The notes beneath the pieces were generated by a model. The model was given only the letters and a program-made list of their open reading frames with translations, made no database searches and was not told the origin of the DNA. 64,000 bases of DNA, from assembly GCA_021776735.1 (NCBI GenBank), contig JAJFFH010000027.1, positions 598,839 to 662,838 on the forward strand. Reading direction: 5' to 3'. Of this stretch, positions 45,600 to 55,400 are shown in pieces. Position 1 is the stretch's first letter. Every line of letters begins with the position of its first letter. Source of the DNA: Planctomycetota bacterium (GTDB taxonomy: Bacteria > Planctomycetota > PLA2). The position numbers were made by a program, and so were the translations under genes.

Positions 45600-47570
45600 T
45601 TGCGTCACATGGGCCAAGATCCCAAGCCGGCATCCATCGATGGCACACGCCGCGATCGGACCTCCGATCGAACACTCGATCGAACCCTGTGGGGCCTGAC
45701 GCGTGGCCAGCGGCTGCGCTATGGCCTGGCAATCGCGGCCATGGGCATCGGATTTGGCTTCACCTTTCTGGCTCCGCGCATTGTCAAGGACATCCTTGAC
45801 GCGCTACAGGCAGGCCGTCGTCCGGCAACGGCTGAGCTCTGGCGGGCCGCCGGTCTCATCGTTCTTGTCACGTCAATCGGCGGTGGGTTTCAATACCTGC
45901 GCGGCCGTTGGGCCGCGATCGCGAGCCAATCGGTCGTGCGCCGGTTGCGCAATCGGCTGTACCGGCACCTCGACGAGTTGCCGTGTTCGTTCCACGACAA
46001 GGCGGATACCGGAGACCTCGTGCAGCGTTGCACGTCCGACGTCGAAACGGTCCGCGTCTTCCTCGCCGCACAGATCGTCGAGATCGCGCGCGCCGGACTC
46101 CTGTTCCTGGTCGTGCTGCCATACCTGCTCTCAATCGATGTGCACATGACGCTCTGGGCGATCGCGCTGTTCCCCGTCTTGACGCTCTCCGGTTTCATCT
46201 TCTTCAAACGCGTGAAGGCGCTCTTTTTGAAAGTCGACGAGGCCGAAGGCCGCATGACCACCGTCCTGCAGGAAAACCTGACGGGCATCCGCGTCGTGCG
46301 CGCGTTCGCCCGCGAGGAATTCGAAAGCGAAAAATTCGCCAAGGTCAACGCGACGCACCGCGACCTGAACCTCCGGCTCATCCGGATGCTCGGTGTGTAC
46401 TGGGGCCTGAGCGACGTCCTCTGCCTGACCCAGGTCGGACTGCCGCTCATGATCGGAGCGATGCGTGCGCTCGACGGCACGCTGACGATCGGGGCGCTCT
46501 ATGCCTTCGTGACCTACGTCGGCATGATCGTCTGGCCGATCCGCCACATGGGCCGCATCCTCGCGGACTCCGGCAAGGCGGTCGTCGCCTTGGGCCGATT
46601 GCGCGAGATTCTGGAAACGCCTCCGGAGTCGGATCCGATCCCGAGAGAGCATACGGACGGCGATGCCTCGGCGTCCTCGGCAGGCACGGCGCGCACCGCA
46701 GCCTCGGTAGCCTCGGTAGTTCCGGACGCGCCGGCAGTTCCGGCAAGCACGACAGCGACAGCGGGAACAGCGGACACGACATCGCCGATACCGGCGAGCC
46801 CTGATCAAATCGAGGGCGCGTTGGAGATCGAGGGCCTGACGTTTTCGTTCGCGGACAAGCCAATTCTCTCGGACCTCACGTTTGCGATTCAGCCGGGAGA
46901 GACGGTCGCGCTCCTCGGTCCGCCCGGCGCGGGCAAGTCGACGCTGATGCAGCTCTTGCTGCGACTTTATGACTACGAAACCGGTTCGATCCGGCTCGAC
47001 GGCCACGAACTGCGCGATCTGCCGCGCGCGTTGGTACGCCGCGCGATCGGCTGCGCGTTGCAGGAACCGTTCTTGTACTCGAAGACACTCGGCCACAACG
47101 TACGCGTCGGACGCGGCACCGCGTCGCACGACGACATCGTCGCGGCGGCGCAAGACGCGAGCGTGCACGCGGCCATCGAAGAGTTCGACAAGGGCTACGA
47201 CACGGTGGTGGGCGAACGCGGAGTCACGCTGTCCGGCGGTCAACGCCAGCGCGTCTCCTTGGCGCGTGCGTTTCTGAAAGACGCTCCGGTACTGCTCCTC
47301 GACGACGCCCTCAGCGCCGTCGATACGCGCACCGAGGCCGGCATCGTCGCCGCCCTGCGCGCACGCCGCGGCCGGCGCACGACCATCGTGATCGCGCACC
47401 GCCTCTCCACGGTGCGACATGCGGACCGGTTGATCGTGCTCGAGCACGGCCGGGCCGTTCAGCAGGGCACCCACAAGGAACTGGCCGGACGGGATGGACC
47501 GTACCGGCGGCTATGGGAAATCCAGGGCTCGTTGGAACAGGAACTGGAGGGCGACCTCCATGCACTCTGA
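45600..47570 (+). CDS. ABC exporter half-transporter with degenerate catalytic site (subunit 1)
   Basis: 656 residues from a TTG at 45600 (AAGGGAG six bases upstream); ATG 45609 is the alternative. Six membrane helices (about 25-320) and an NBD (about 425-650): Walker A GPPGAGKST, signature LSGGQRQRVSLARA, Walker B LLLDDALSAVD. The catalytic Glu after Walker B is Asp, the hallmark of the degenerate site of heterodimeric exporters. A low-complexity Ala/Ser/Thr/Pro linker of about 55 residues joins the domains and contains a repeat copy (REHTDGDAS). Its partner gene starts 2 bp after the stop. Confidence 0.93.
   Translation: MRHMGQDPKPASIDGTRRDRTSDRTLDRTLWGLTRGQRLRYGLAIAAMGIGFGFTFLAPRIVKDILDALQAGRRPATAELWRAAGLIVLVTSIGGGFQYLRGRWAAIASQSVVRRLRNRLYRHLDELPCSFHDKADTGDLVQRCTSDVETVRVFLAAQIVEIARAGLLFLVVLPYLLSIDVHMTLWAIALFPVLTLSGFIFFKRVKALFLKVDEAEGRMTTVLQENLTGIRVVRAFAREEFESEKFAKVNATHRDLNLRLIRMLGVYWGLSDVLCLTQVGLPLMIGAMRALDGTLTIGALYAFVTYVGMIVWPIRHMGRILADSGKAVVALGRLREILETPPESDPIPREHTDGDASASSAGTARTAASVASVVPDAPAVPASTTATAGTADTTSPIPASPDQIEGALEIEGLTFSFADKPILSDLTFAIQPGETVALLGPPGAGKSTLMQLLLRLYDYETGSIRLDGHELRDLPRALVRRAIGCALQEPFLYSKTLGHNVRVGRGTASHDDIVAAAQDASVHAAIEEFDKGYDTVVGERGVTLSGGQRQRVSLARAFLKDAPVLLLDDALSAVDTRTEAGIVAALRARRGRRTTIVIAHRLSTVRHADRLIVLEHGRAVQQGTHKELAGRDGPYRRLWEIQGSLEQELEGDLHAL
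46645..46669 (+). repeat. Dispersed repeat copy in the linker of ABC subunit 1 (reads HTDGDA)
   Basis: Exact core at 46653-46664 preceded by GAGAGAGCAT and followed by GCCTCG. In frame, between the membrane and ATPase domains. Confidence 0.85.
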
Positions 47571-47572
47571 TC

Positions 47573-49471
47573 ATGCACGTTGAAGAGGAAATCGACCAGG
47601 CCCAGGACCTGGACTTCTCGCTATGGAAAAAGCTGCTGCGGTACGCGATGGTGTACCGCCGTGACGTCGCGTGGATGTGCACCGCCGGCATCGCCACGGC
47701 CCTGGCGGATCTCGGCTTTCCGCTCGTAACCAAAGGCGTCATCGATGGCGTCATTGTGCCGGATCGCCCCGCGTCCGCGCTCTGGCCGTACGCGATCGCG
47801 TACCTGGGGCTGACGCTGCTCCTCGCCGTCAGCGTTTGGACGTTCATCGCGCGGGCGGGCCGGATCCGCACGCACGTCAGCCACGACATCCGTCGCGACG
47901 GTTTTGCCAAGCTGCAGCAGCTCTCGTTCTCGTACTACGACCGGCGCCCGGTGGGCTGGCTGGTGGCACGCATGACATCGGACTGCGAGCGCCTCTCCAA
48001 CATCCTGGCGTGGGGCATTCTCGATGTCGCGTGGGGCATCACGGTCATGCTCGGCATCGCCATCGTGCTCGTGACCCTGTCGTGGAAACTCGGGCTGATC
48101 GTCCTTACGATCGTTCCGGTGCTCGCGATCACCAGCCTGTACTTTCGCCGCCGTATTCTTGACAGCGCACGACACGTGCGCCGCACCAACTCGCGGATCA
48201 CGGCTGCCTACAACGAGTCGATCATGGGGGTGCGAACGACGAAGGTGTTCGGCCGCGCCGAAGACAACCTGGCCGAGTTTCGCGGCCTGACCGACGAGAT
48301 GGAACTCCATTCGGTCCGCAACCAACTGCTGTCCGCCGTCTACCTGCCGCTGATTCTCGCCCTCTCCAGCGTTGCGATGGCCTTGGCCGTGCGCGCCGGT
48401 GCCCCGCAGGCGCTGGACCACGGTCTCCCGCTCGGAACCCTCGTAACGTTCCTGATGTACACACGCTTCTTTTTCGAGCCCGTTCAACAACTCGCCCACT
48501 GGCTGGCCGAAATGCAGATGGCGCAGGCCTCCGCGGAGCGCGTGGTCGGACTCATCGAAACGGTCCCGGAAATCCGCGACTCCGACGAGGTCCGCGCGCG
48601 CCTGGCCGAGGCATCGGCGCAACAGTCCACCGAGGATCAGAAAGAGGAAGAGCAAGAGGCCGCGGCGACGACGGAGGCAACGACCGCGACAGGGGCCGCG
48701 CCGGCGGCGCTCCAAACAATCGAATTCGACACCGTGGGCTTCGAATACAAATCCGGCGAGACGATCCTGAAAGACCTCTCCCTCACGGTCCGCGCCGGTG
48801 AAACGATCGCGCTCGTCGGCTCCACCGGTGGCGGCAAGACCACGATCGTGAGCCTCTTGTGCCGGTTCTACGAGCCAACCGCAGGCCGTGTTCTGTTCGA
48901 CGGCATCGACTACCGCGACCGCAGCTTGGCGTGGCTCCGCAGCCAACTCGGCGTGGTCCTGCAAACGCCGCACGTGTTTTCGGGCACGATCGGTGACAAC
49001 ATCCGCTACGGCCGCCTCGACGCGACGGACGAAGAGGTCGAGCAGGCAGCACACGTCGCGGGCGCACACGACTTCATCGCCCGCACGGACAAGGGCTACG
49101 CCAGCGCCGTCGGCGAAGGCGGCGTGCGCCTGTCCACCGGCGAAAAACAACTGCTGTCACTCGCGCGCGCCATGCTCGCCCGACCGCGCCTCCTCATCCT
49201 CGACGAAGCGACATCGTCGGTCGATACCGCAACAGAACGCCGCATCCAAGCCGGCGTCGAGAGAGTCCTGAAAGGCCGCACAAGCTTCGTCATCGCCCAC
49301 CGCCTCTCCACGGTCCGCCGCGCCGACCGCATCCTGGTCATCGACAAGGGCCACATCGTCGAGCAGGGAACCCACGAAGAACTCCTGCGCCAACGCGGAC
49401 GCTACTTCGACCTGTACACCCAGCAAGACCTCCGCGAAAGCACTCGCCGCGAATGGAAACCCGCAGAGTAG
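47573..49471 (+). CDS. ABC exporter half-transporter (subunit 2)
   Basis: 632 residues. Membrane domain about 20-320 and NBD about 385-615: Walker A GSTGGGKTT, Walker B LLILDEATSSVD with the catalytic Glu, H-loop IAHRLSTV. The signature motif deviates (LSTGEKQ instead of LSGGQ). This mirrors subunit 1: its deviant signature would face subunit 1's Asp-type Walker B (degenerate site), while its Glu pairs with subunit 1's canonical signature (active site). The linker is Glu/Ala/Thr-rich (EDQKEEEQEAAATTEATTATG). The substrate cannot be predicted. ATG 47573 follows the previous stop at once. Confidence 0.94.
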   Translation: MHVEEEIDQAQDLDFSLWKKLLRYAMVYRRDVAWMCTAGIATALADLGFPLVTKGVIDGVIVPDRPASALWPYAIAYLGLTLLLAVSVWTFIARAGRIRTHVSHDIRRDGFAKLQQLSFSYYDRRPVGWLVARMTSDCERLSNILAWGILDVAWGITVMLGIAIVLVTLSWKLGLIVLTIVPVLAITSLYFRRRILDSARHVRRTNSRITAAYNESIMGVRTTKVFGRAEDNLAEFRGLTDEMELHSVRNQLLSAVYLPLILALSSVAMALAVRAGAPQALDHGLPLGTLVTFLMYTRFFFEPVQQLAHWLAEMQMAQASAERVVGLIETVPEIRDSDEVRARLAEASAQQSTEDQKEEEQEAAATTEATTATGAAPAALQTIEFDTVGFEYKSGETILKDLSLTVRAGETIALVGSTGGGKTTIVSLLCRFYEPTAGRVLFDGIDYRDRSLAWLRSQLGVVLQTPHVFSGTIGDNIRYGRLDATDEEVEQAAHVAGAHDFIARTDKGYASAVGEGGVRLSTGEKQLLSLARAMLARPRLLILDEATSSVDTATERRIQAGVERVLKGRTSFVIAHRLSTVRRADRILVIDKGHIVEQGTHEELLRQRGRYFDLYTQQDLRESTRREWKPAE

Positions 49472-49540
49472 CCAGACAAACGGACCCCAAGAAGCCCCAG
49501 AACGATCCTCAGAACGCTCGCGACGGGACAGACCCCAGCC

Positions 49541-49565
49541 CAAGAGCATACGGACGGCGATATCG
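49541..49565 (+). repeat. Dispersed repeat copy 70 bp after the ABC exporter operon
   Basis: Exact core at 49550-49561 preceded by CCAAGAGCAT (as in the copy in subunit 1) and followed by ATCGGC. No hairpin of the long form is present. Confidence 0.8.
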
Positions 49566-49653
49566 GCGACCGACTGCCGGCCGACCCGGAGTGTAGGGTC
49601 GAGGATTGGGACGGTTCGGGATTCGGCTTCGCGGTAACGTGCTTTCGGAACCG

Positions 49654-52155
49654 ATGACCGCGCCTCCGTCGCCGCAATCCCTTCTCGAGCATGCCGACTT
49701 CCTGCGGCGCCTGGCTCGCGCCATGCTTCGTGACGAGCACGAGGCAGAGGATCTGGTTCAAGAGACGTTCACCTCGGCGCTGTCCGCCCGCCGTGGGCCG
49801 CGCGGTGACGTGCGCGGCTGGCTGGTCGGTATCGCGCGCAATCTGGCTCGCGGAATTCATCGCTCACGCGCGCGCCGCCACACTCGGGAACGACGGGCCG
49901 CCCAATCCGTGCACCAACCGTCCGCAGCCCAGGAGGCCGCGCGCGCGGAAACCCACACGCGCCTCGCTCGCGCGGTCGCGCGGCTTCCCGAGCCCGGCCG
50001 TTCGATCGTGATCCGTCGCTTTCTCGGCGCCGAAAGTGCCACGGCGATCGCGCGGGATCTCGGCGTCACGCCCAAGACCGTGCGTGTGCATCTGCGCCGC
50101 AGCCTCACGCACCTGCGCGGTATCCTCGATGCGCACTCCGAGCGCAGCGTGTGGACCGCCGCACTTGCCACCGCGGCGGCTGCTACGGGACGCGCGGCTG
50201 TGCCCATGCCGGTTGTGGCCGCCGGCGCGGTGGCGGTCGTCGCGCTCGCGGCGTGGGGCGTCGCCACGGTCCTGCCTGACCCGGCGCCTCCGCGCGTCGT
50301 CACGGCCGCGCGTCAGATCGACGATCCGCAAGACGATCCGGCCCGCGCCACGCGCCCTGCCCGCAAGCCGGGGCCGTTGGAAGAGCCGGGTGGTCCGAAA
50401 AAGTCGAACACGCCGGCCGAAATGGACAAGCCGCATCCGATCACACGGTCAGGGGGCCCGAACACGCCGGCGCCGGACACCGAACCGAAGACATCGCCGT
50501 CCGTTCCTGACGTGTCTTCGGAACCGCCTCCGCAAGTTCCCGTTGCGCCGACCGCGCGGCGCGTCGAGCGCCCCAAGCCGGTCGCCGGCATCCGCAACGG
50601 GCCGCAAACACCGTTACCAAAGATGGGCCTGACCGTCGGATGGGGGCCGGATCGATTCCTGCGATCGACCGGTCAGCACACATTCGTCGTCGTGAGTCGC
50701 GATGGGCAAGCGGTGGACTACGAGGTCTGGACGCGCAAGCCGGCGTCGGCCGCGCCGCGATCGACGCGCGATCTTGCTGCCCACGCGCGGTTTCTGGCGA
50801 AAGGGCGGCTGAATCAGGTGCCATGGCTTTTTCACGTCATGGATACAGAGCCGGGGTTTGTGGTGTTCGAGCGCTACAACCATCACGGGCGCGGGCGAGT
50901 GCTCATGGTGGTCGATGCAACGGGCCATCTGCGGTGGACACGCGACTTGGAGGAGATCTTCGGCGCCGCCGAGCGCACCCGCTTTCCCGAGGGCGATCAC
51001 GAGACGATGTGGACCTGGCGGGGCCAGGGGTTCTGGGTTGATGAGCGCGCCCGGCGCATCGTGTTGATGACCGCGCGGCGCGACTTCAAGGCGGTCGATC
51101 TCGACACCGGCGTGGTGACGCCCGCGCATGCCGATGCGCTCTTGCCGATTATCCGCGCCGCGCACGCCACCCCGCGAGATCGCGCCCGAGCGATCGACGC
51201 CGCGGCCGCCTTCCGCCTTCCCGCGCTACGCAAGCTCGTGCGAACGCTGGCGGCGGATTCCGACGAGCCGCTGCGCGTGCGATTGCACGCCGCGGGTGCC
51301 GCGCTCTACGACGGCGGACCGCCGCCCGACCGAGCGGTTTTTCGCGCGGCAGCGAAGGCGAAACATCTCGCCGTCGCGGCCCGACGATTGTTGAAGGAAG
51401 CCGACGAGCGCGCCGGTCTCCGCGGGACCATCGCAGCGCTCGCCGAAAAGGACGCGTCGAAGCGCCGTGCGGCCCGCGCCCTGCTGCGAGACCACTATGG
51501 CCCGGCGGCGCTTCCGTTGCTCCGAACCCGCGCTGGCGATGCGCGGCTGCCCGCGCGCGCCCGCCTGCGCGCGCTGCACGCATACGGTCTCATCCAACCC
51601 GACGCCCGCCTCGCCGCGGAAACGCCGGTCCTGCTGCTCCAGGGTTTTTTGGCCGTGCACGAAGACCGCCCGTTGCAGCTCTGGTGCGCGCGCCGCCTCC
51701 CCGCATTCGAAACCAAGGCCGCCGTCCTGCTGCGCGCCTTCGTGCTGGATCACACGCAGGAAATCCAGGCGCGCCGGGAAGCCGCTGCGTGCCTCGCAAG
51801 CTTCCGCACAAAGATCACGCTGGAAGCGCTGTTCGAGGTCGCCGGCGACAAGGATTTCATCATCATGACGCACGCGCACAACGGACTGCTGGGCTGGCCG
51901 CAAAACGACCGCAATCCCAAGCTGCTCGCACTCCTGCGCCAAAAGACTCGACACGCCGACACGATCGCGCTCATCTTCAGCCAGCAGCCGAACAAGCAGG
52001 CGACCGAGCCCCTCCTGCGCGCATTCGAACGCCACGTCGCCAACGGTGGCGCGAAGAAAAGCCACTTTCCGTACGCCCTCCAGCGCTGCTCCGGCAAGTG
52101 GATCGAAGACGGTAAGAATCCGGCCGCCTGGCGACGCGCCTTGGGCCTGGACTGA
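49654..52155 (+). CDS. ECF sigma factor fused to a membrane helix and a HEAT-like C-terminal domain
   Basis: 833 residues. Residues about 8-165 form a complete ECF sigma factor: region 2 LRDEHEAEDLVQETFTSALSAR and WLVGIARNLARG, region 4 RLPEPGRSIVIRRFLGAESATAIA with the helix VTPKTVRVHLRRSLTHLRG. A membrane helix (VVAAGAVAVVALAAWGVATVL) comes at about 190, then a Pro/Lys linker holding a repeat copy. A beta-rich part (about 330-480) and Ala/Arg/Leu helical HEAT-like repeats to the end follow. Same plan as the sigma fusions at 6382 and 22023 with a different external domain. ATG 49654 preferred over 49606. Confidence 0.85.
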   Translation: MTAPPSPQSLLEHADFLRRLARAMLRDEHEAEDLVQETFTSALSARRGPRGDVRGWLVGIARNLARGIHRSRARRHTRERRAAQSVHQPSAAQEAARAETHTRLARAVARLPEPGRSIVIRRFLGAESATAIARDLGVTPKTVRVHLRRSLTHLRGILDAHSERSVWTAALATAAAATGRAAVPMPVVAAGAVAVVALAAWGVATVLPDPAPPRVVTAARQIDDPQDDPARATRPARKPGPLEEPGGPKKSNTPAEMDKPHPITRSGGPNTPAPDTEPKTSPSVPDVSSEPPPQVPVAPTARRVERPKPVAGIRNGPQTPLPKMGLTVGWGPDRFLRSTGQHTFVVVSRDGQAVDYEVWTRKPASAAPRSTRDLAAHARFLAKGRLNQVPWLFHVMDTEPGFVVFERYNHHGRGRVLMVVDATGHLRWTRDLEEIFGAAERTRFPEGDHETMWTWRGQGFWVDERARRIVLMTARRDFKAVDLDTGVVTPAHADALLPIIRAAHATPRDRARAIDAAAAFRLPALRKLVRTLAADSDEPLRVRLHAAGAALYDGGPPPDRAVFRAAAKAKHLAVAARRLLKEADERAGLRGTIAALAEKDASKRRAARALLRDHYGPAALPLLRTRAGDARLPARARLRALHAYGLIQPDARLAAETPVLLLQGFLAVHEDRPLQLWCARRLPAFETKAAVLLRAFVLDHTQEIQARREAAACLASFRTKITLEALFEVAGDKDFIIMTHAHNGLLGWPQNDRNPKLLALLRQKTRHADTIALIFSQQPNKQATEPLLRAFERHVANGGAKKSHFPYALQRCSGKWIEDGKNPAAWRRALGLD
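50487..50510 (-). repeat. Dispersed repeat copy in the linker of the sigma/HEAT fusion (reads KTSPSVP)
   Basis: Exact core on minus (ATCGCCGTCCGT at 50493-50504) with the conserved GAAGAC flank. In frame with the host in a third reading frame, giving EPKTSPSVPD in the Pro-rich linker. Confidence 0.85.
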
Positions 52156-52190
52156 CAAGCTTCCTTCGCCCGCACGGATGAATTCTGCCG

Positions 52191-52213
52191 GAAGCGTACG
52201 GACGGCGATGTCT
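52191..52213 (+). repeat. Dispersed repeat copy after the sigma/HEAT gene
   Basis: Exact core at 52198-52209 preceded by GAAGCGT and followed by GTCTGG, 43 nt past the stop. Confidence 0.8.
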
Positions 52214-52289
52214 GGCGTCGGCTGGTTCGGCGGCCAGCTCGCTTTCCGCCGCTCTCTCTGCTCATCCTCTGTCCTTGGACATCTTTCGA

Positions 52290-52385
52290 GCGTCGGCTTC
52301 GGAGTTTGGGGTCGGCTTCCGGGATCGGGTTCGGGGTCGGGGTCGGACTCGGGGTCGGATTCCGGGTTGGGATGGGTTGGGCCTG
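52290..52385 (+). repeat. G-rich imperfect tandem array
   Basis: About 95 bp of 6- to 12-nt units such as TCGGGG, GTCGGACTCGGG and TTCCGGGTTGGG. At least six runs of three or more G lie within 80 nt on the plus strand, so quadruplex formation is possible. It sits in the 314-bp gap between the sigma/HEAT gene and the di-haem lipoprotein gene, between two repeat cores. Confidence 0.7.
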
Positions 52386-52401
52386 GCTGCGCTGCAGCCA
52401 A

Positions 52402-52427
52402 AAGAGTCGCCGTCCGTCCGCTTTTTT
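52402..52427 (-). repeat. Dispersed repeat copy upstream of the di-haem lipoprotein gene
   Basis: One-mismatch core on minus (GTCGCCGTCCGT at 52406-52417) followed by CCGCTTTTTT. 52 nt before the ATG at 52470, so it is non-coding. Confidence 0.75.
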
Positions 52428-52469
52428 ATCTTGGGGGGCTACCTCTCACGGGTTTCGACGCGGAGGCAT

Positions 52470-55400
52470 ATGCACATGCGCGGTACAGCGATCGCACTCT
52501 TGGCGCTCCTTTTTTCGTGTGGTGGCGGCGAGCCGGATCCTGCGCCCGTGGCGGCGCCGGGGGGCGGCGGTGGTGGATCCGTCCCGGGTCCGGGAGTGGC
52601 GCTCTCGGGACCGCCGGGTGCGCGTTCGTTCAAGTCCGGGCCCGTGCAGATCACCGCGGACGGCTCGACCGTCTGGACCGCGAACATCGATAATGACTCG
52701 GTCTCGCGGATCGATACGGCGACCTTTGCGGTCGTCGAGATTCCGATTGGCGGTGCGCCGCGGTCGGTGAGCGTCACCGAAGACGGGAGCGAGGTCTGGG
52801 TCGCGTGCGAGGAGTCCGACGAGGTGAAGGTCCTGCGCGGATCGGACGGCGCCGTTCTCGCCACCGTCCCGTTTCCGTGGGGGAGCGCGCCGTACGGCAT
52901 CGCGCTGTCGCCCGATCAGCAGACCGCACTCGTCACGCTGCACCGGCGTGGCACCATCGCCGAGATCGATGTCTCTGCGCGAACCGTGCGGCGCACGCTC
53001 GAGCCCGTGTGGCGCACGCCTGCGGGCATTGCCTGGGAGGGGACGACAGCGTTTGTTTCACACCTGCTCGCCGACGGGGAACACTCGCGCCTTACCCGCA
53101 TTGACTGCGCCGGTCCGACGGCGCGCGTCGCGGGCGAGATCACCGTGTTCGCGACGGACCCGCGGGCGAGTGCGCGCCTTGCCGCTCCGTTCGACATCGC
53201 CGAGGGCGGCTATCTGTCCTTGCGCGGCCACCTCGGCAAGTTTCCCGGTCGCGAGGAGCTGTGGCTGCCGGTGCAATACAACAATATCCATGACGACCGG
53301 TTCTCGCCGGACTCGACCGTGCAGGCGACCATCCGCAAGCTGCAGCTTGACGATCTGTCGTTGCCGAACGGCAACGACGACAAGGTGATCTTGAGCGCGG
53401 TCCACGTGCACGACCCGGCCCAAGGCAACGCGTACTCCGGCCCGGGCTGGAATGCGACCGTCTCCGGTCCCGTCGATATCGCGTTTGCCGCCGATGGTTC
53501 GCAGGCGTACGTCGTCTGCGAACTGTCCAACGAGGTCGTCGTCGTTGGTTCCGCGACCTCCAATGTGCGCCCGTCCGGTGCTCCCGCGTTGCCCGAGATT
53601 CGGGTCGGTGACCGGCCCGCCGGCATTGCAGTGTCGCCCATTGACGGCGCGGCGTACGTGCTGAATCGCTTCTCGCGCGACCTCTCCGTCATCGAAACCG
53701 GCACGGCGCGCGAGGTGCGACGGGTGGCCTTGAATCCCGTCACGGGTGAGCCTGAGACCGCGGCGTTTCTGCGCGGCGCCAAGCTGTTTCACACGAGTGC
53801 CGATCCGCGCATCTCGAACAACGAAAAGGTCGCGTGCGCATCCTGCCACTTCGATGCCGAGATCGACGGCCGCCGCTGGAACTTCCACGCGCTTTCGGGG
53901 CGCTCCGGCTCGCGGGCCACGCTGACGCTGCGCGGACTCTCGCTTACGTTCGGGCCGCGCGATCCGACAACCGGCTTCGGCCAACTCCATCGCTCCGGCG
54001 ACCGCGACGAGGTGCAGGACTTCGAGCACACGTTTACCGGCGAGACGATGGGGGGCACCGGATTTCTGGGTGCGAAAGCCCAGCCGTCCCTCGGCGTCCC
54101 GAACGCCGGCCGCGATGCCGACCTCGACGCGATCGCCACGTACCTCCTTGGCCTCGCGCCGATCGCCCGCAGCCCGCACCGCGCGTCCGACGGCTCCCTG
54201 ACCGAGTCCGCCCGGCGCGGCGCGCGCCTGTTTTTCGCGGCGCGGTGCGACCAATGCCATGTCCCCGAAACCGGCTTTGTCGACTTTGCCTTCCATGATG
54301 TCGGATCGCGCCGGCCCGGCGACGAAGAGGAGCTCAACCACAACAGCCGCGGGGAATTCATGTGGCACGTGAACACGAAGACGCTCGTCGGGCTGTTTGC
54401 GACCCCGGGATACCAGGGCGTCGCGACGTTTGCGGACACGATCGATGCGTTCCTGGCCGACATCGCACAACGCACTTCACATGGCGACATCCGCGACCTG
54501 AACGAAGGTGAGCGCGCGGACCTCGGACACTTTTTGCTGAGCGTCGACGGCAACACCACGGCCGCCGAGGTGCGGAGCGCGCGCGACGAGACGCCGCCGA
54601 CGCTTACGCGCGTGGCGATCACATCGCTCACACGGGTCGATGTCTGGTTTCACGAGCCGGTCGGCCGGGCCACAGCCGAGGACGCCGGTTCTTGGCGGAT
54701 CGTGAGAAGCGACGGGACGGCGATGCCCGTGACCGCCGCACAGTGGGGCGCCAAGAACGGTGATCGCGTGACGCTGACGGTCGCGCTCCAGCCGAACACG
54801 ACCTACGACGTCACGCCACCGCCGGTCACGGACGGCGCCGGCAACGCTCTCGTACCTGCGTCCAACCGCAAGGCACTCGCGGTGGGCGACACCGCGACGA
54901 TCACTCTCGGTTCAAGCGGCTACCAGAACCTGACGATTGCCGTGCACGACGCGGGCGTGGTGGGGCCGAATCTCGCGACCTGGAACCACGACTCCCCGCA
55001 GTTGTTCATCGATAACAACGGCCGGCCCATCAAGGGCTTCGTCCGCTTCGAGTGGCGCAACGCCTTTGCCGCAGCCACCGGAGTCGGGAACGCCGGTGAC
55101 ATCGTCGCGGCCGAGTTTTCGCTGCACGCCTCGCGCGGTCACACACACCCAATCGAGGCACGACGCTGCCTCCAGCCGTGGACGGACGCGTCGGGCGGAA
55201 ACTGGAATCGCAAGGCGAACGGCGCCCCGACCTGGCGCGACCACAGCCATTCGAACGCGCGCTGGAACCAGGCGGGCGCACGCCGTCGCGCCGCCGGCGT
55301 CGAGGGACGCGACGAATCCGATTTCAACGGCCCCAACGATCTCGCGTTCACCCCAGATGCGGTCGCGGATCCGCAGTCGCTCACCGAGCCGGTGGTCTTT

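Noticed and set aside
54709..54730. Another repeat core (CGGGACGGCGAT) inside the di-haem lipoprotein gene
   Set aside because: Two mismatches and no conserved flanks; it encodes ordinary SDGTAMPV sequence.
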